Origin: Puffinus mauretanicus
Lineage: Eukaryota; Chordata; Aves; Procellariiformes; Procellariidae
DNA: 64,000 bases
Direction of reading: 5' to 3'
Assembly: GCA_023333565.1 (NCBI GenBank)
Contig: JAJKFH010000374.1
Coordinates: 558,001 to 622,000 of the forward strand
The notes beneath the pieces are model-generated. The model ran no database searches and had not been told where the DNA came from. It saw only the letters and a list, made by a program, of their open reading frames with translations. Below, one piece after another: positions 37,801 to 51,150 of this stretch. Each line of letters starts with the position of its first letter. Position 1 is the stretch's first letter. A program made the translations under genes and the position numbers.

Positions 37801-40800
37801 TCAGAGTTATTCCTTACCCAGTACAAGAAGAGACCTTGCCTTTGGAGAGGAGACCACATCTCCAGGTTTTGGAAGAAGTACCAGCATTTGATCTCCTGGA
37901 ACCTTCCTACAGAAGGAAACCCCTCTAAGTTTAAGTAGCATCAAGTTGCTCTCTACAGCACTACCTTTGCTATTTCTCTTATCCTTACCATGATCTGTGT
38001 GGCTAAGCAGGTCTCCAACAGCAGCTATTTGTGCTAAACAGAGGTCTGACTGGTCCTAGAGAGATCTTCAATCTAGATGGATTGAAGACATCCCCATTAT
38101 CTTAACTGGGGCTTCTTAGGAAGCAACGCAAAGGGTCAAGCTACTCCAAGGACAGGATACCATGCCTCCTCCAGTGTTTGCTTCCAGCCACAGTGTTTTT
38201 AACAAGCTGAGGTACTGGAAGTGAAAGACACTAGTGCTCTCTGTAGGTCCTGTAAGTGAAGCCTTACTACAGTCTCCTTAACAGCATGCAAAGGATTTTG
38301 GTGACTTCAGCTCACACTAAGCCAACAGCAAATAGAACATCTTCATGGCAAAGGACGCTTCCACACACTGCCGTTCAAGTAAGCTCGGAAATATCTCAGT
38401 TGATCCTGGTTACAGCATGCCATTTTCTGTGTCAGCAGAACAAGGTGCAACCAGCCAACCCTGGGCCAGGTTCAGTACTCAAAGATTTGCTTGCCTGAAG
38501 TCAGTGGCAATTTGTGATTATTCCCTTGTTAACACAGGCTGCTTCTCACATTGCATGGCATTGAGTAGGTTCATTACGGCCTTGCGTCCCAGAAATGGAG
38601 CCCACATACATGCTCTAAGCTACATAGATCTACTTCTAGTGATCCTCGCTAGCACAAAATCAACTAAGGGAGACCAAGAAGAATATAGCTTTAGCTCACA
38701 AACAAAGCAGGTTTGAATACCTGAAGGAGCAGTTAGTTCACATGAGGAGTTTCTCCAGTCACACCTTCAAGAAACATTAAATTACCGAGCTAAGCCGAGA
38801 TGTAGGCTGTGCAGCGTTTCCCCATGCTCTTGCAAAGAGCAAGCTCAGCTTCAGCTGAGATCAACACTGTGATGGTGCTGAGTCAGTGGTATCCAAGTCT
38901 AAGACTATTTTGCACTATATATGCAGCTTGTCTTGCTTTATGATATTTGGTATAATTAGTCTAGAGCAGCATCCTGCAAGAGTCACATAAGCCCTTAAGA
39001 TGGCAGTGTGCGAGCTCACACAGGGCTCACATCCAGTCCCAGGAGCATTTCTGAACAAACACTTCCTTTTTCAGAGATACCATGAAGAAAAACCTGTTTG
39101 TTAAGATTTGATCCAAGACATCAGTTCTGTTTCACACTGTGTGAAGTCTCTTGGAGCAAGGTCACCTGCATGACTGCTTAGAACACAGCCTACCAGCACA
39201 CCCAGCTAGCCCTGCTCAGGAGCCATCAGAAACTTCCCATCCATCAGGAGACCAGTCAGCATCATTCCTCCTCCTGGCTTAACTGGTGCCAAAGGAATAA
39301 CACAGCTGCCTCTAACACAGGCGAGGAGTCCTTCCACTCAATTTTTAATGCCCATCCCTCTAAGCAGACAAGCCATTAACAGTATGTTGACCCTCATGAG
39401 ATTAAGCCTGGTACAGCATACTCTCCCGCAGTAGTGTTACTACCTTTGTAAGGCTGGCCTGCTGGAGCAGCAAGGAAGAACCCCTAACATCTGACCTGCA
39501 AGTGTTACTGGCTTAGCTGATCTGAAAGGAAGAATCAAAAACCGTCCTATGAAGCTCCATAGTGCTAAAGCTCCTCAGATGCAAGAACAAATAAAGCCTA
39601 TGCCAAATCTAATTAGGCTTCCCTTGTTGCTTCAGAGTACATTACAACTGTCCTTTCACTTGCTATATTAAGACAGCTGCTTTAACTCAAAGCAGAAATG
39701 GATGGTTAAGGATTCCTTAGAGATGTTCACATGTGTCAAGGCACAATGCAGGCATTTTAATATTAATTATGTTGGTACAAGCAAAGAACAGTAGGAGCTT
39801 GCATTGATGGCCCACCAGATCTCTTAGATTAGCTATCCTTTAACAGAAGTAGGCCTTGTGATAGGAACACCCTATTAAGTTGCTCATGAGCAGTTTTAGT
39901 ATGAAAGTAACTAGCCTTACAGGGGGGAATCTCACCTCCATGGAAGAGAACAGCTCCCTAAGCAGCACCATACCCATACCAGTTCTGAACCCACTGACAA
40001 GCTGCTGGAGCAGTCCTTACAGTTGCAGCTTTGCTGTTAAACAGTTCAAGTCACAATCCTAACCAAGAACCAAAAGATGTTTATGCAGAAGCTAGAACTG
40101 GGACATTTGACCAGGAGTTCTCTGCTCCTACATCTACCAGCTTGCCATCTGCACCTTCTGCTAGAAACCAGCTGAACACTGAGGCCAGACTGTTGGACTG
40201 CACCTCTCACCTGTCTCCTTTGCCACGGGTATTTAACACTATGCCGACAAGGCGCAAAGCAGTAGGTGAGCAAGCATCAAGCAGAGCTAAACTCACTGCG
40301 GCACTTATGAATACCTAGTTCTGTTCCCCTGTCCCAGCAGGCAGCACAAGAGTAAGGAGGTGTTCCACAAAAGGGCACATTTGAACCTGAAGCACTCCAG
40401 GTCTGCTCTGGGTGCTGTGGCTGATAAGCAGAGCATTCACTTCTCCACTGTATCACAAGACCTTTAGCAAAAACACCCAACCATGAGAAAGCTAATCTAG
40501 TTAGAGCAGTACTCCATTAGGGGATACCACGCACTGCAGTGGGCTCACCACAGTGACCAGACTGAGCAGAAGACAGCCACACTTGAACACTAGAAGAACC
40601 TTCTGTCCTGAAATGCAGGAAAAGTGTCCTGAAATGCAGCTACTTGCATTTCTGACACAGAAATGCCACCTCTGCTCACCGTTCTCTCGCATGGGGGAGG
40701 CTGCAAAGCATTAAATCTCTGTACTACACTAAAGAGCTATTTTTATTCCCCCCCCTCCAATGGTTCTGCATTTCTTCAAGGAAACTGAAGCTGGAAGAAT

Positions 40801-43800
40801 GATTCAGGACCAGCTCAGTCAGATTGAACCAGTTTCTTCCCAGAAGTAGCAAGTTCCCTAGCATGTTTGGTACCTCAGGGGGTTATGCCTGCTTAGACCT
40901 TCAGCCACTGAAATGAGATGCTCACTGGATGTTTATCCTGGTCTTACAGGATCAAGTACACCAACAGACTGGCACATATCACTTGCCCCATGGTCACACT
41001 GGGGCCCCTGCCATGATTTATCAAGCCAAGTTTAGCTGAGGCTTTGAGTAGACACATGAATTTGTTCCAATTCAGCTACCCTGAAAATGCAAGGCCTCAT
41101 CCTGAGGAAAGGCAGATAGTCTGCGATTGCCATTAGTTGACCAGGATCACAGTTCCCACTGCTGAGTGCCCAAGTGGTCCAGACGCCCTTTGTATTGACG
41201 CCTCAATCTCCAATTGCAGCAGGAGCTCAAGGTGGAGCTGAACAAGTTTTACCAATACAATTTAATAACAACAGCTTGGTTCCAACTACCTGGTCACGCA
41301 AACATTGCTAACAAGGTGCCTGCTAATGCAAAGCTACAAGTGACAACCTGAGCAATTCAACTGAATGCCTACCTGAGACCAGTGGATATCAACCTTTAAC
41401 ATCTCTCACTTGCATTCTCCTGAGAGTGACACAACAGCCCACAAGTAGAGCAGAAGCCCTGTCATTTCAGCTGGGAAAAAGCTGAGCACTAGCCAAAGGA
41501 CAATCAACAGGGGCTGTTATTTTCATATGAACATGGCTTAAGAGGTGCCAAGCTGCCTTTAAGGAAGAAACTAGAAATAAGCCTGCCTTTGATATTTTTT
41601 TCACTGCAACAGAACCTGCATATTTTCTTTACCAAACCTGACTGCTCTACAAGTGGAACAAGTGCCTAGCATCCTCACACTGAGGACTGCTACAAAAGCA
41701 CATAAAGTTTTAACAGCAAGTTGAGTCTTGCATTGACATGGGCTGACAAGCAGGACAGTACCCTCTTCCACTCCCACAACAGGTCTACTAGTAGCTCAGC
41801 TTCCCCAGCTGGCTGGAAGATCCCATCCAGGAAAGCTTCACATTTAGTGGGGACATCTGCTGGCTTTGTGCCTAAAAAGCAAATTAGCAACATCTTGCCA
41901 TTCAGGTTGACAACTTGCAATAACTTCTCTCTGTAAACTGGTTGCTTTTTAGGGCAATGAGCTCCTACAGTCCATACAGTCAGAGGTGCTTTCAGGCCTC
42001 ACTGATGCACCACAGAGAAGCAATTGGTTAAAGTGAAGCCCACACCAAAACCAGCTGGCAAGATATTCCTGTGACAGCTTCACAGAAGGGTACACTCGAG
42101 CTGCTGCTGTTTCAGTAGCATCTCAAAACTGCTTTCCACCTCCTTCCTCCCCACACGTTTATGTCGCTGTTCTAACCAACATATTCCCTCCTGCTGGTAC
42201 CCAGCCAAGAGCTCAAGCACAGCTCATCGTTCCCTCCTCAGGAGGAGCAGCTAGGCTGCCTGCTACTTACTGCAGTTTCACCAAGAGCAGACTTCTGTCC
42301 AGTTGGGGCCTTTCCCAGCCAGCCCTGTGAGGCAGGAATTACCTCTGTTCAGGGAGCTGGGAGCCTCAGCTACAAATTAATTTTTGATACCTCATGTAAA
42401 ACATTATATTGCCAGTTGTCAGGTGTAGGTATGCTGGCCAGTGTCTCCCACCCCCACCTGAGAGTCCTAAGCCAAAAGCTTCACCTTCTTTAAGAACAGC
42501 CTACAGCTTAGATGCTTGCTAGCACACTGACATGGCTCAGATGAAAACAGAATCTTAAAACATGTTTCAGTACCCTGGAGGAATTGGCTTTTTAGACTAC
42601 AGCTGTCTGCAGTAAGTTTCCACCTCATTTTGAGGGTGGAGTTGCAGCCTTCAGTGCCGGAGGAGCTGCTCTAGGACCAAGTGAAGCGCAGGAACCAGCC
42701 AGCAGCAGCCAGCTACAGCTCAGCCACACAGCTTTGAGTTCAGTTCATTAGCTGCTTCAATGTGAGCACCAAACTGGTGTGACATGGTGCTAATAGCGAA
42801 CTGACCTGGTCTGTGAGCTAGCTACCAGATGGATATGACACCAGGCCCACATATATACTCTGCTACATCCTGTTCCTGGAAAACACGCTCTTAAGACAGC
42901 TCAGTGCTAAAGGGAGAGAATGATGGGGCAACATGCAGCTTGGGGAAACATGTAGGAAACCCAGCTGGAAAGCAAAAGCTTTGGAACAATTGGGAGCAGA
43001 ATAGGCTTTTGGTGTGATCAAGGAAGCTCCAGAGCTGGTGCTGGAGAAGATGCTCCTTTCAGTGGCAATAAGGTTTTAGCTTGCCTCAGACATACCCTCA
43101 ATCCCCAGCTGTGGCTCTAGGATGCGTTCCTCCTGTGGGCAAGGGCTCAAAGAGCTCCTTGGAAGAGGATATGCCAATGGCCAGTTTGCCAGAGAGTCCA
43201 GATGACATAGGGAAGGTGGAAGCAATGCCACTGGTAGGAGCCATGTCTGCAGTGGAATCACAGCACTTGCACGTGAGAAGGGGTCTGCCCTGCCTGAGGT
43301 CTCAGCTCAGCTGCGGCTCCATTAGGGCTGCAAGTGCTGAGATTTGGAGAGCGCTGCATTCCTGAGAGGCACTGATGCACATGATCAGTCAGGCTCAAAG
43401 CCCGAGTTCTCAAAGCCAAGTTCTCCGGTCCAAGCCTCACTGATTCACAGCCCTGTTACACCTCCCGGCATTTCTCCAGATCAGAGTTGTTTTAAGCCTG
43501 CAGAATGTTTAAATACTAGATGTAGAACTGAACAAGTTTCCTGCTCTAAAGCTGCCATTATGAATTATGACTCTACCCTAGAAAAGTCCAAACTACACAG
43601 GACTAGCCCCACCCAAGGAGGTATAAAGCTTAGAAACTGATCTCTACCGGTTTAGATATCACAGCAGCCACCTTCTCCTGAGGAGCTATCATGTTGATCT
43701 GACTACGTGGTTTGAAAGTGGGAGCAAAACAAGCACGGAAATGCATCTGCTTACAGTACCAAGGCAGATGTGTCTCTGCATGTTTTGTCAGACCACCAGT

Positions 43801-46800
43801 ATGCTTAGAAGCAATGGGAAAGGTCTGGAAGTCATTTCTTGCTGTCTACAGGAACACTATTTTGCCCAGACCGCTGCTTAGCCTAAGATTACAGCAGCAC
43901 ATGAAGGCTCTTCCAAGGGATAAACACCCAGCGCCAAAGGGAGGGAGGGAAGGGAGTACAGAAAGTGTTCCCAGCGATGCAGCCAGCTGTGCTGGACAGC
44001 CATCCTGGATGGATCACTTTGCTCCTCAGCAACCTGAGGATGATCACCATCATCTCCACAGCAGGTAGCAGGTATCTGGAGACTGCAGCTGTGCACAGGT
44101 CAGGAGTGCAGGAAGGCTCTTTTAGAGCTAATGCCAAACAGTAACAAGACCAGGATTCCCAGACAGAAAGTCAGGGCTGCTGAAGTGGTAGTCTTCAGGT
44201 TATAGGAAGACAGCTCTCTGAGAAAGCCATACCCAGAAGCTTCACTGAAAGCTGCATGTTTCCAGTCATGAAGTTTCTTGGTCCATCAGTTCCTCCAGCT
44301 GAAGGGCCCTTATACCACAGGATATCTTTCTCCCAGGAATGGGCAGACATATTCAGAGCCCTAACAGGCTGATAGCAAGTGTCTGAAGATCTTCAGCTAC
44401 CCTTCTTTTGGAGGCTTAAGTTATGTTGTCAGTCAAGTATCAGTATTTCTGTGCCCCTACCTTCCAGGAGGAAGCAGTTCCCCTGTAAATCCTACAGGAT
44501 TTCAGGTAGCTGCCAGTTGATTTTCCCCAAGGATCAAGCTGTCACAAGAACAGGCATGCTTGCTTTAACACCCCTCCCCCTTTATCAGAGCAAGCTCAAC
44601 TTCCCCTATTCTGCCCTGGGGGAGACAATCTCAGGATGTGGGAGGAGAGTTGAGCACATTGCTGGCTGCTGGGAGACACTAGGCAACAAGCCATGTGTCT
44701 TGACTAAGGGCCTTGCCTACGCAAAGCATTTCAGCTATACCAGTATAGCTTCCGTGTTGCCATGCCTCTACCAGAACGGTCTCCTTGGTGGAGAACTGCC
44801 AAATCAAGCAAGACAAATCTTATACTACTAACTGGAACATAGCTATAGTGCCCATGCCTGGTTTATACAGTCATGTCTGTCAGTCTTTTGGCACACAGCC
44901 ACCCAACCAGTAGAACCAACCAACAGTTTCAGTAACCCCTATATGAATAGCAATGGCCCAGCACGATTCTCACGTCAGGTCATCCCACTGAACACGATTC
45001 CTCCACTACTTTCTACAAATCAAGCACAGTGCCAGGGGTTGCTGGGTTTTAATCTTCACATCCAGAAGATAAGACTGACCAATTCAAAATATCGCAAGTT
45101 AGCCAGGTCACTAAGAAACAATAAAATTGTAAGATCTTCACCATATCTGACAGTATTTTTCAAGTACTCAGATTAATTTTTAGTTTTGTCTACAGCTTCC
45201 TAAGGTTTTACACATTCCTCTCATGCTTTCAGTTTTAGAAACACAAATAGGAGGTGTTAGATAACCTTTGCAGTGGTAAGCAAAAGCACAGATCTTAGAC
45301 CTTGCCAGTGGTAAACAAGCCTTGTTTATCTACTCCTGGCTGCTACCTTCCTCCAGTTCCTAGAGGCTGGGCAGGAAACAAGTGACTGAAGGGAGACTTT
45401 GACCAAGGTTCAGGACTTCAAGTCAAACAACGGCCCTCAGGATGCCTGCCGGACCCTGTAGCTTACACACAAGATTCAGATCCAAGAGTGAATATTGTCT
45501 CTCCTTCAGCACCAGAAGCCTGATAGAAGAGATAGGACAAATACTGATGGGAGATCCTACCACCAGACCAGTAGATGTGGAGAAGTACAAGACTAATGGC
45601 AAAAACCTTACTCCTGTACATCTATTCCAGGAGGTCCTGTTCTCAGTATTGAGTCTTCTAGAGAGGAGGTTTCCTCTAGAGATAGGTTGCAATCTAAGAA
45701 CTAAACCTTGATCTGCAAGCAGAACTCCTGATCCTACACACACTCAATACCTCAACTGCTAATGCAGTTCGCAGAGCAGGAAGGACAAGTCTTTCAGTAC
45801 CAGTCCCGGGATGGGAGTGTAACAGGTAGCTTGCCATGACAGCTGAGTCAGTGCCTAACAAGGAATTCCTACTGTTGAGACTTGGTTTCAGACTCATACT
45901 TCATACCCTCATACCTCTTGCACAGATCCTGCATCAATGCTTTACCAGCTCAGCTAGTCTCTTGATGAAGCTCCACAAAGGACCAAAAAAACCTCACTGA
46001 AGTGACTTGCACGGTGAGATTAGGAGAGCAGTGCTGGTAAACTGCATCTTCTTGTTGAGGGGTGGGGAAATCACGCCTAGGCATGCCTCAGTTACAACCA
46101 CCTCACTGCTCATGCTTGAGACACTGTTACCACTGTGCCAGTTTGGACTTCAGGTATCATTATCCATGTCTGGGAGCCGAGAGAAAGAGAGAGCTACAGA
46201 GCCAAGTGACTCAGCCCACTTGAGGGAGAGCACCAAGCAGGTTACTTTCAAGAGGATGCTGCTTCCCAGCTGGAGAGAGATCAAGGGTTCAGCACAGACT
46301 CATTAGATAAACTGGTAGACCCAGCAACCAAGGTCCAGGTACTCCAGCCAGGTAGCCGCTGAAGGCAGCTCCAGCTGCCTGCCTTCACTTTTGTACACCA
46401 CTTCACTAGTCCAGCTTGGTCTGCCAAGTGACCAAAGCTACAGTATGCAGTGATATAAGACAGACTCCAGAAAAATACTGTCTTCTTAATTGACAACATA
46501 AAGATCTACTGAATTTCACTTAGGAATTTATGCTTGAAACTCACGGAAGTACAGTTAGATACAATTAGCCACCTTAAGTTGGCATTTTAAGTAGTTATGG
46601 AGAGGCAAGAGCATATCACTCACTATACCAAATGCCTTTAAATTATACAAATAGAAATTTGTGCCACAGGTTTACACTTCAATCCTATCTCAAAGGCAGT
46701 GCACCCCTCCTGAAGTTTTACTGCCCTGTGAAAACAGCCATGGCCTCAAGAATAAGGTCCCTAGCAAGAGAAGTCAAGGCTATTTGAGATCAGCTGTAAA

Positions 46801-49800
46801 TCAACACACTCCAGTGGCCTTGACGAGCTTGCTTCACTCCCCATCACTGACCATGAGTTAGCAACAGCAGTGTTGACACAGCTTCCCCCATGGATGGAGC
46901 ACTCATTGCTGGCACCGGAGAGGAGGAGCAGTCTCGCAGGAACAGCGCTAACAGCAACAATGACATCACCATGGCAGATCTCCACCGAGCAGAAAATGCA
47001 GCAGCACACCGGGTTTGAGCGCTGCATCCCCGCGAACAGAGCACAAAAGCAACAAGCACGCTGGAAGCCAGAGAGCAACCATGTGATAGAGGGGTATCCC
47101 TTCACGGCTTGCTATTTCTGAACAGCACATGTGGAGTCACTGACCTTGGGCACTCATTCGGGAGTTTTATTCAAGGTGCATTTAAAGGAAAATATGATCT
47201 TCAACAGAGCAGCTAACTGCAGAACTGAAAATGGTATATTAACTATTGTCCTTCAATTAATTATCCATATGTAATTCCGTTTTAAGATGCACAGCTCATG
47301 TTTGGTTTGTCACTGCAGAAAGCGACCCTTTTATCCTTACAATCTACTGTCACAACCTAAATATGTCTGAAAGCAGACTGTTATACAGCAACTACAAGAG
47401 ATCATTTTAGGAAGCTGCAGGGGGAAGCCAACTGAACTCCAACTCATCAGGCAATTAAACTGCAATTATCAAAACAATGCTGTGGAAGGATGAAGTACTT
47501 CAGCATCTGAAGGATGCAGGATTGCTGTCAGACAAGCAGCATGCAAGCATGCTAATGCCCAGCAAAGTTCAGCATTTAGGTAAGGTCTTATCTGGACTCC
47601 CTTTGGCCAAGGCAACAAACTTTACATTCCTCTACAGTTCCGCAAGGGAATCTTAGGACCATCAGGCCCCATTAACAAGGGCTTAAGAGCTGTTCAGGTC
47701 ACAGCTGACAAGAAACCCAGGAGACATTAGGGAACACTAGCGGCATGTAAGGTGCGGGTTCTGTACTTGTTTATCAAATGCTCACTTTACTTCAGTTACT
47801 GAAGAAATTGCTATATTATAACAGCAAGGACAGCTACCAGTAAGTATCATGAGCCCACGCATCCACCAGTTTTAGAGAATGCAAACATCCAAGTGCCCTA
47901 TTCCATAGCTCTTATTCCCAAACCAGGGCTTGCCAGACACCTATCTCACGATGCAGCATTTAAAAATGCACCCTAATCAAGCATAAGCAATTTTGTTTAC
48001 CGTCAAATGTTAAGTTCTGCATAAACTAGTCTCATTTTCACAGAGAAGTCAGACCAAAATCCCATATATGTTAGAGACAAAGCTATTTATAGTTTTGCAC
48101 AGATGGTTTGATTGTAATTGTCATATTTCCTCAAGGACAAGCTTTGCCAGAGATTTGCTCCGACAGGTAATTCACACGACCTTCCAACACAAGTGTCTTA
48201 AAAAGGAGCTTTAAGAAGGTGCTGCAGAAATTAAATCTGATAGCCCTCTTGCTCGCAGGCATTCATTTTGGGTAGTAAACCAAGCAAAGTGGTATCTTCC
48301 CTGGGTGATTTCAGAGGAGAGCCTATAGCAGAGCTTGTACATTTTCCACTTTCAGTTAAGGATTCATCAATGTTGTAACACGTCTGTGCTACTCAGCATA
48401 GAGTTTGATTCACTGGCTTTGGTAAGAGGGCAAGGATGCCTGTAGTGTACTCTCTGCAACACAGTTATTTAAATTCTTAAGTTGGCACCTTTGCCTTTTA
48501 AGGTGCAACTCTTACTGTGCCATGTTGAGCTATTAGTAGGCTATTTGAGGACACGGACCACTGCATGACACCATGGAGAAGACAAAAGTTTAATGTAGCT
48601 ACTGCCTTGCATCTTATCACTGCAGGTTAGGAGAGCAAGAAACTGCTATTGGATTTTAAAAGTTTTCCTTATTGAGGGGTCAGATTAACCCCATCTTACA
48701 GCTTTTCTACACCAGAAGTAGAGTATTAACATAATAGCACACACAAAAAAAAAGGGGGGCAGCACTTGAAAATAACAGTATTAGAGCTGCTTTGGATTCT
48801 GAGGACTCAGGCCAGGCACGGTGGGTCTGCTCATTAGTTCATGGACGGCAAGTCATGTGTTCAGTCAGCTGTTGGAAGTCACAAGCCGGGGCGGGGGGAG
48901 AGAAACAAGTATACTTGCTCTTCCTGAATAAGTACAGCAATGAAGCCCTGATTATTTAACAAGGAATATTCAAAAGACTCCACCCACTTTACCCTCAAAT
49001 ACAGCTACTGAGAGAACAGGGTACATTGGCTCCGGTAGCCTGGCTCTACTGGAAGCGTGGCAAGGCTGCAGCTTCTATCATACACCACTGGTACCACTGC
49101 AGCCCATGAACATGGTATAGCCACAAGTAAGCCTTTAAATCATAGCCAGCCAAACACTATGGCACAGCTGGTCATGTACCATTACCCTAAAAAGAGAAGT
49201 CTCCACTTCCCCCAGCCCCAATTCCCACACTGAAACACAGAGTGCTAGGCACAGGCCAGAGCTTGCCAGCCAGTGGCAAGTACTGGAAGCTTTAAAGCTT
49301 CCATATTGGCAACTGTCAAAGAGAGAACAGCTTGCTTACAGTTGGGAGGACTTTGTTCTGTCATGTGTTCTCAGTTTACATAGGAAAAAACTCATATACA
49401 TATCACAACAGCTCTGCTTATCAGCAAGTATTTTTAGTTTTCAGGGAGATAATACTGAGAATTCCAGCTTTGACTCAAAGGGTTTGGAGTTACTGGGTAA
49501 GACATACTCATTTTGATGCTGAGGTTACCTATCTTGCTTCAGGGTAAGACAGCCTTTTTACGGCTGTTTTACTACTAAAGTAATCCCTCTATTTACAGGG
49601 AAGACAGTGCAGTTGTCTTAAGTACAATGATTAAGTATTTCCATATTTATTAGTCTATATATACCTAGAGACTAATAACGTATCTATCATTTAATTTACC
49701 TTATTATACGCTCGCAGCCAAAAGCACTTCTGACATCCACTCTAATACTTCTCAGAACTGACTCAGGCTTTACACATGCTGAGAGCTACTTTCGCAATAA

Positions 49801-50549
49801 CTGCCAGTCTCTTCAGCCGCCTGTTTTGTCACATTAATTGCTCCCAGGGCAGCCTGCTCATCTTAAAAGCGATATCCACCAACCACCCAGAGCAGCATTT
49901 CACCACCCCAACCCAGAGCTTCCCCAGAGCCCAGCGCTCAGGCCACCTTCGGCCACCAGCTGCCCCAAAGCCTCTTCACGCTTTGAGAGGAAGCTACAGC
50001 AGCACCGCACGTCACAGACAATACGCTCTCCTCCCTGGGAGGTACCACTTCGGGCCTCTTTAAACCTCTCCGGAGAGAGGAGGCTCCCACAAAGGCCTCA
50101 AGAAACGCGCATCTCGGGAAAGGCCTGCGGGTTCCCCCTCCCGCAGCGCTGCGCGGAGGAGCCCTTTCCCGGGGAGACCCCCGCGGCCCAGCTCCATTGT
50201 TCCGGGAGCCGCGACGGGCCGGGCCCAGCACGGCTCCAGGGAGCTCGGCACCCGGCGGCGCCGGCCGCCTGACCCCGCCACGGGGGCAGGCAAACGCCGC
50301 TCCTCGCCGGCGGGCCAGGCCCCAGCGGTGAAGCCCGCCCGGGGAGCACGAAAGCAACGCCTCCCCCACCCCTGCGGAGAGGGCCACGGCGGCCCCCCCG
50401 GCCGCGGGGAGGGGCCCCGAGCGGCGCCCCCCGCCCGGCGGCTCCAGGAGCCGGGGCGGAGCCGCCACCCCCCCACCCCAGGCCCCGGCGTGAGGGGATC
50501 CCCGCCCCCAGCGGCACGGGCACGGCCCCGGCACCCCGCAAGGCCTCAC
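34838..50549 (-). other. RAB7A: RAB7A intron 1 (15.7 kb)
   Basis: The long first intron separates the noncoding exon from the first coding exon. I scanned both strands and found no recognisable exon of another gene, no tRNA or snoRNA hallmark, and no clear transposon. Composition is uniform, with short frames only. A 14-bp direct repeat (GTCCTGAAATGCAG) occurs twice near 40,604-40,640. Confidence 0.7.
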
Positions 50550-50640
50550 CTGGTGCGTGTGCCGCGGCGCCCGCCCGAGACTCGCTGCCACCCCCCACTC
50601 GCCTCGGTCGGCTTTAATGGGCCCAACCGCCTCCCCGCTT
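50550..50640 (-). other. RAB7A: RAB7A noncoding exon 1
   Basis: On the - strand a strong donor CACCAG|GTGAGG ends the exon at 50550. It sits in the CpG island (about 50,090-50,850) upstream of the first coding exon. The exact 5' end is not visible and is set by the ETS sites just beyond it. Confidence 0.6.
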
Positions 50641-50795
50641 TCACTTCCGCCTCCCCCCCGATAACTTCCGGTCACGGGGCCCGCCCGCTGTCCCTGACGT
50701 CAGCACGCCGCCCGGCAGCCAGCGGCGGGGGGGGGAGAGAGAGCGAGAGAGGGGATGCGTCACGTGACCGCGGGCTGCCGGCCGCCATCTTGAGT
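50641..50795 (-). promoter_or_regulatory. RAB7A: RAB7A promoter: ETS, CRE, CLEAR/E-box, YY1
   Basis: Elements in order away from exon 1: ETS-type ACTTCCG at 50643-50649 and 50664-50670, a perfect CRE TGACGTCA at 50695-50702, a perfect palindromic GTCACGTGAC at 50759-50768, and a YY1-type CCGCCATCTTG at 50782-50792. No TATA box is present. GTCACGTGAC is the CLEAR motif bound by TFEB/TFE3/MITF, regulators of lysosomal genes, which fits RAB7A function. Confidence 0.65.
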
Positions 50796-51150
50796 CGCCG
50801 AGGCCGCGGGCGGGCCGCGCCCCGCACCGGCGGTGGGGCCCAGCGGCCTCCCACTGGAACCGGGAGTTTATGTGGGAAGAAGGGTCCGACCGAGCACGCC
50901 CATCGGGAGTCCAGGTGTTGCTTGTGGTACCACACAAGCCGCTACGCCCGTGTGGGTACAGGGTGTGGGAAGGAAGGGACCTGCCTCCTGCGTGGCCTCC
51001 CATCGCGCTAGAGCTGCTGTCTGCACGGCAGCACTGCCGACAGCCGCAGGCCCTTCCTCAGAGGTCTAAGGAGAGAAGGAAACGGCTGGGGAAATTCTCC
51101 CGCTTCATGCTTTCAGAAATAAAGGATGGGGACACAAGGGCACAAATCTG
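50795..51150 (+). other. Possible short divergent transcript from the RAB7A promoter
   Basis: The right side of the CpG island ends near 50,850. An AATAAA lies at 51118-51123 on the + strand. This would allow an early-terminated divergent (PROMPT-type) transcript of about 300 nt. No protein family is recognised in the short open frames. Low confidence. Confidence 0.2.

Noticed and set aside
50328..51011. 227-codon frame across the RAB7A promoter on the + strand
   Set aside because: It overlaps the CpG island, exon 1 and promoter motifs, and has Arg/Pro/Gly-biased composition with no domain.
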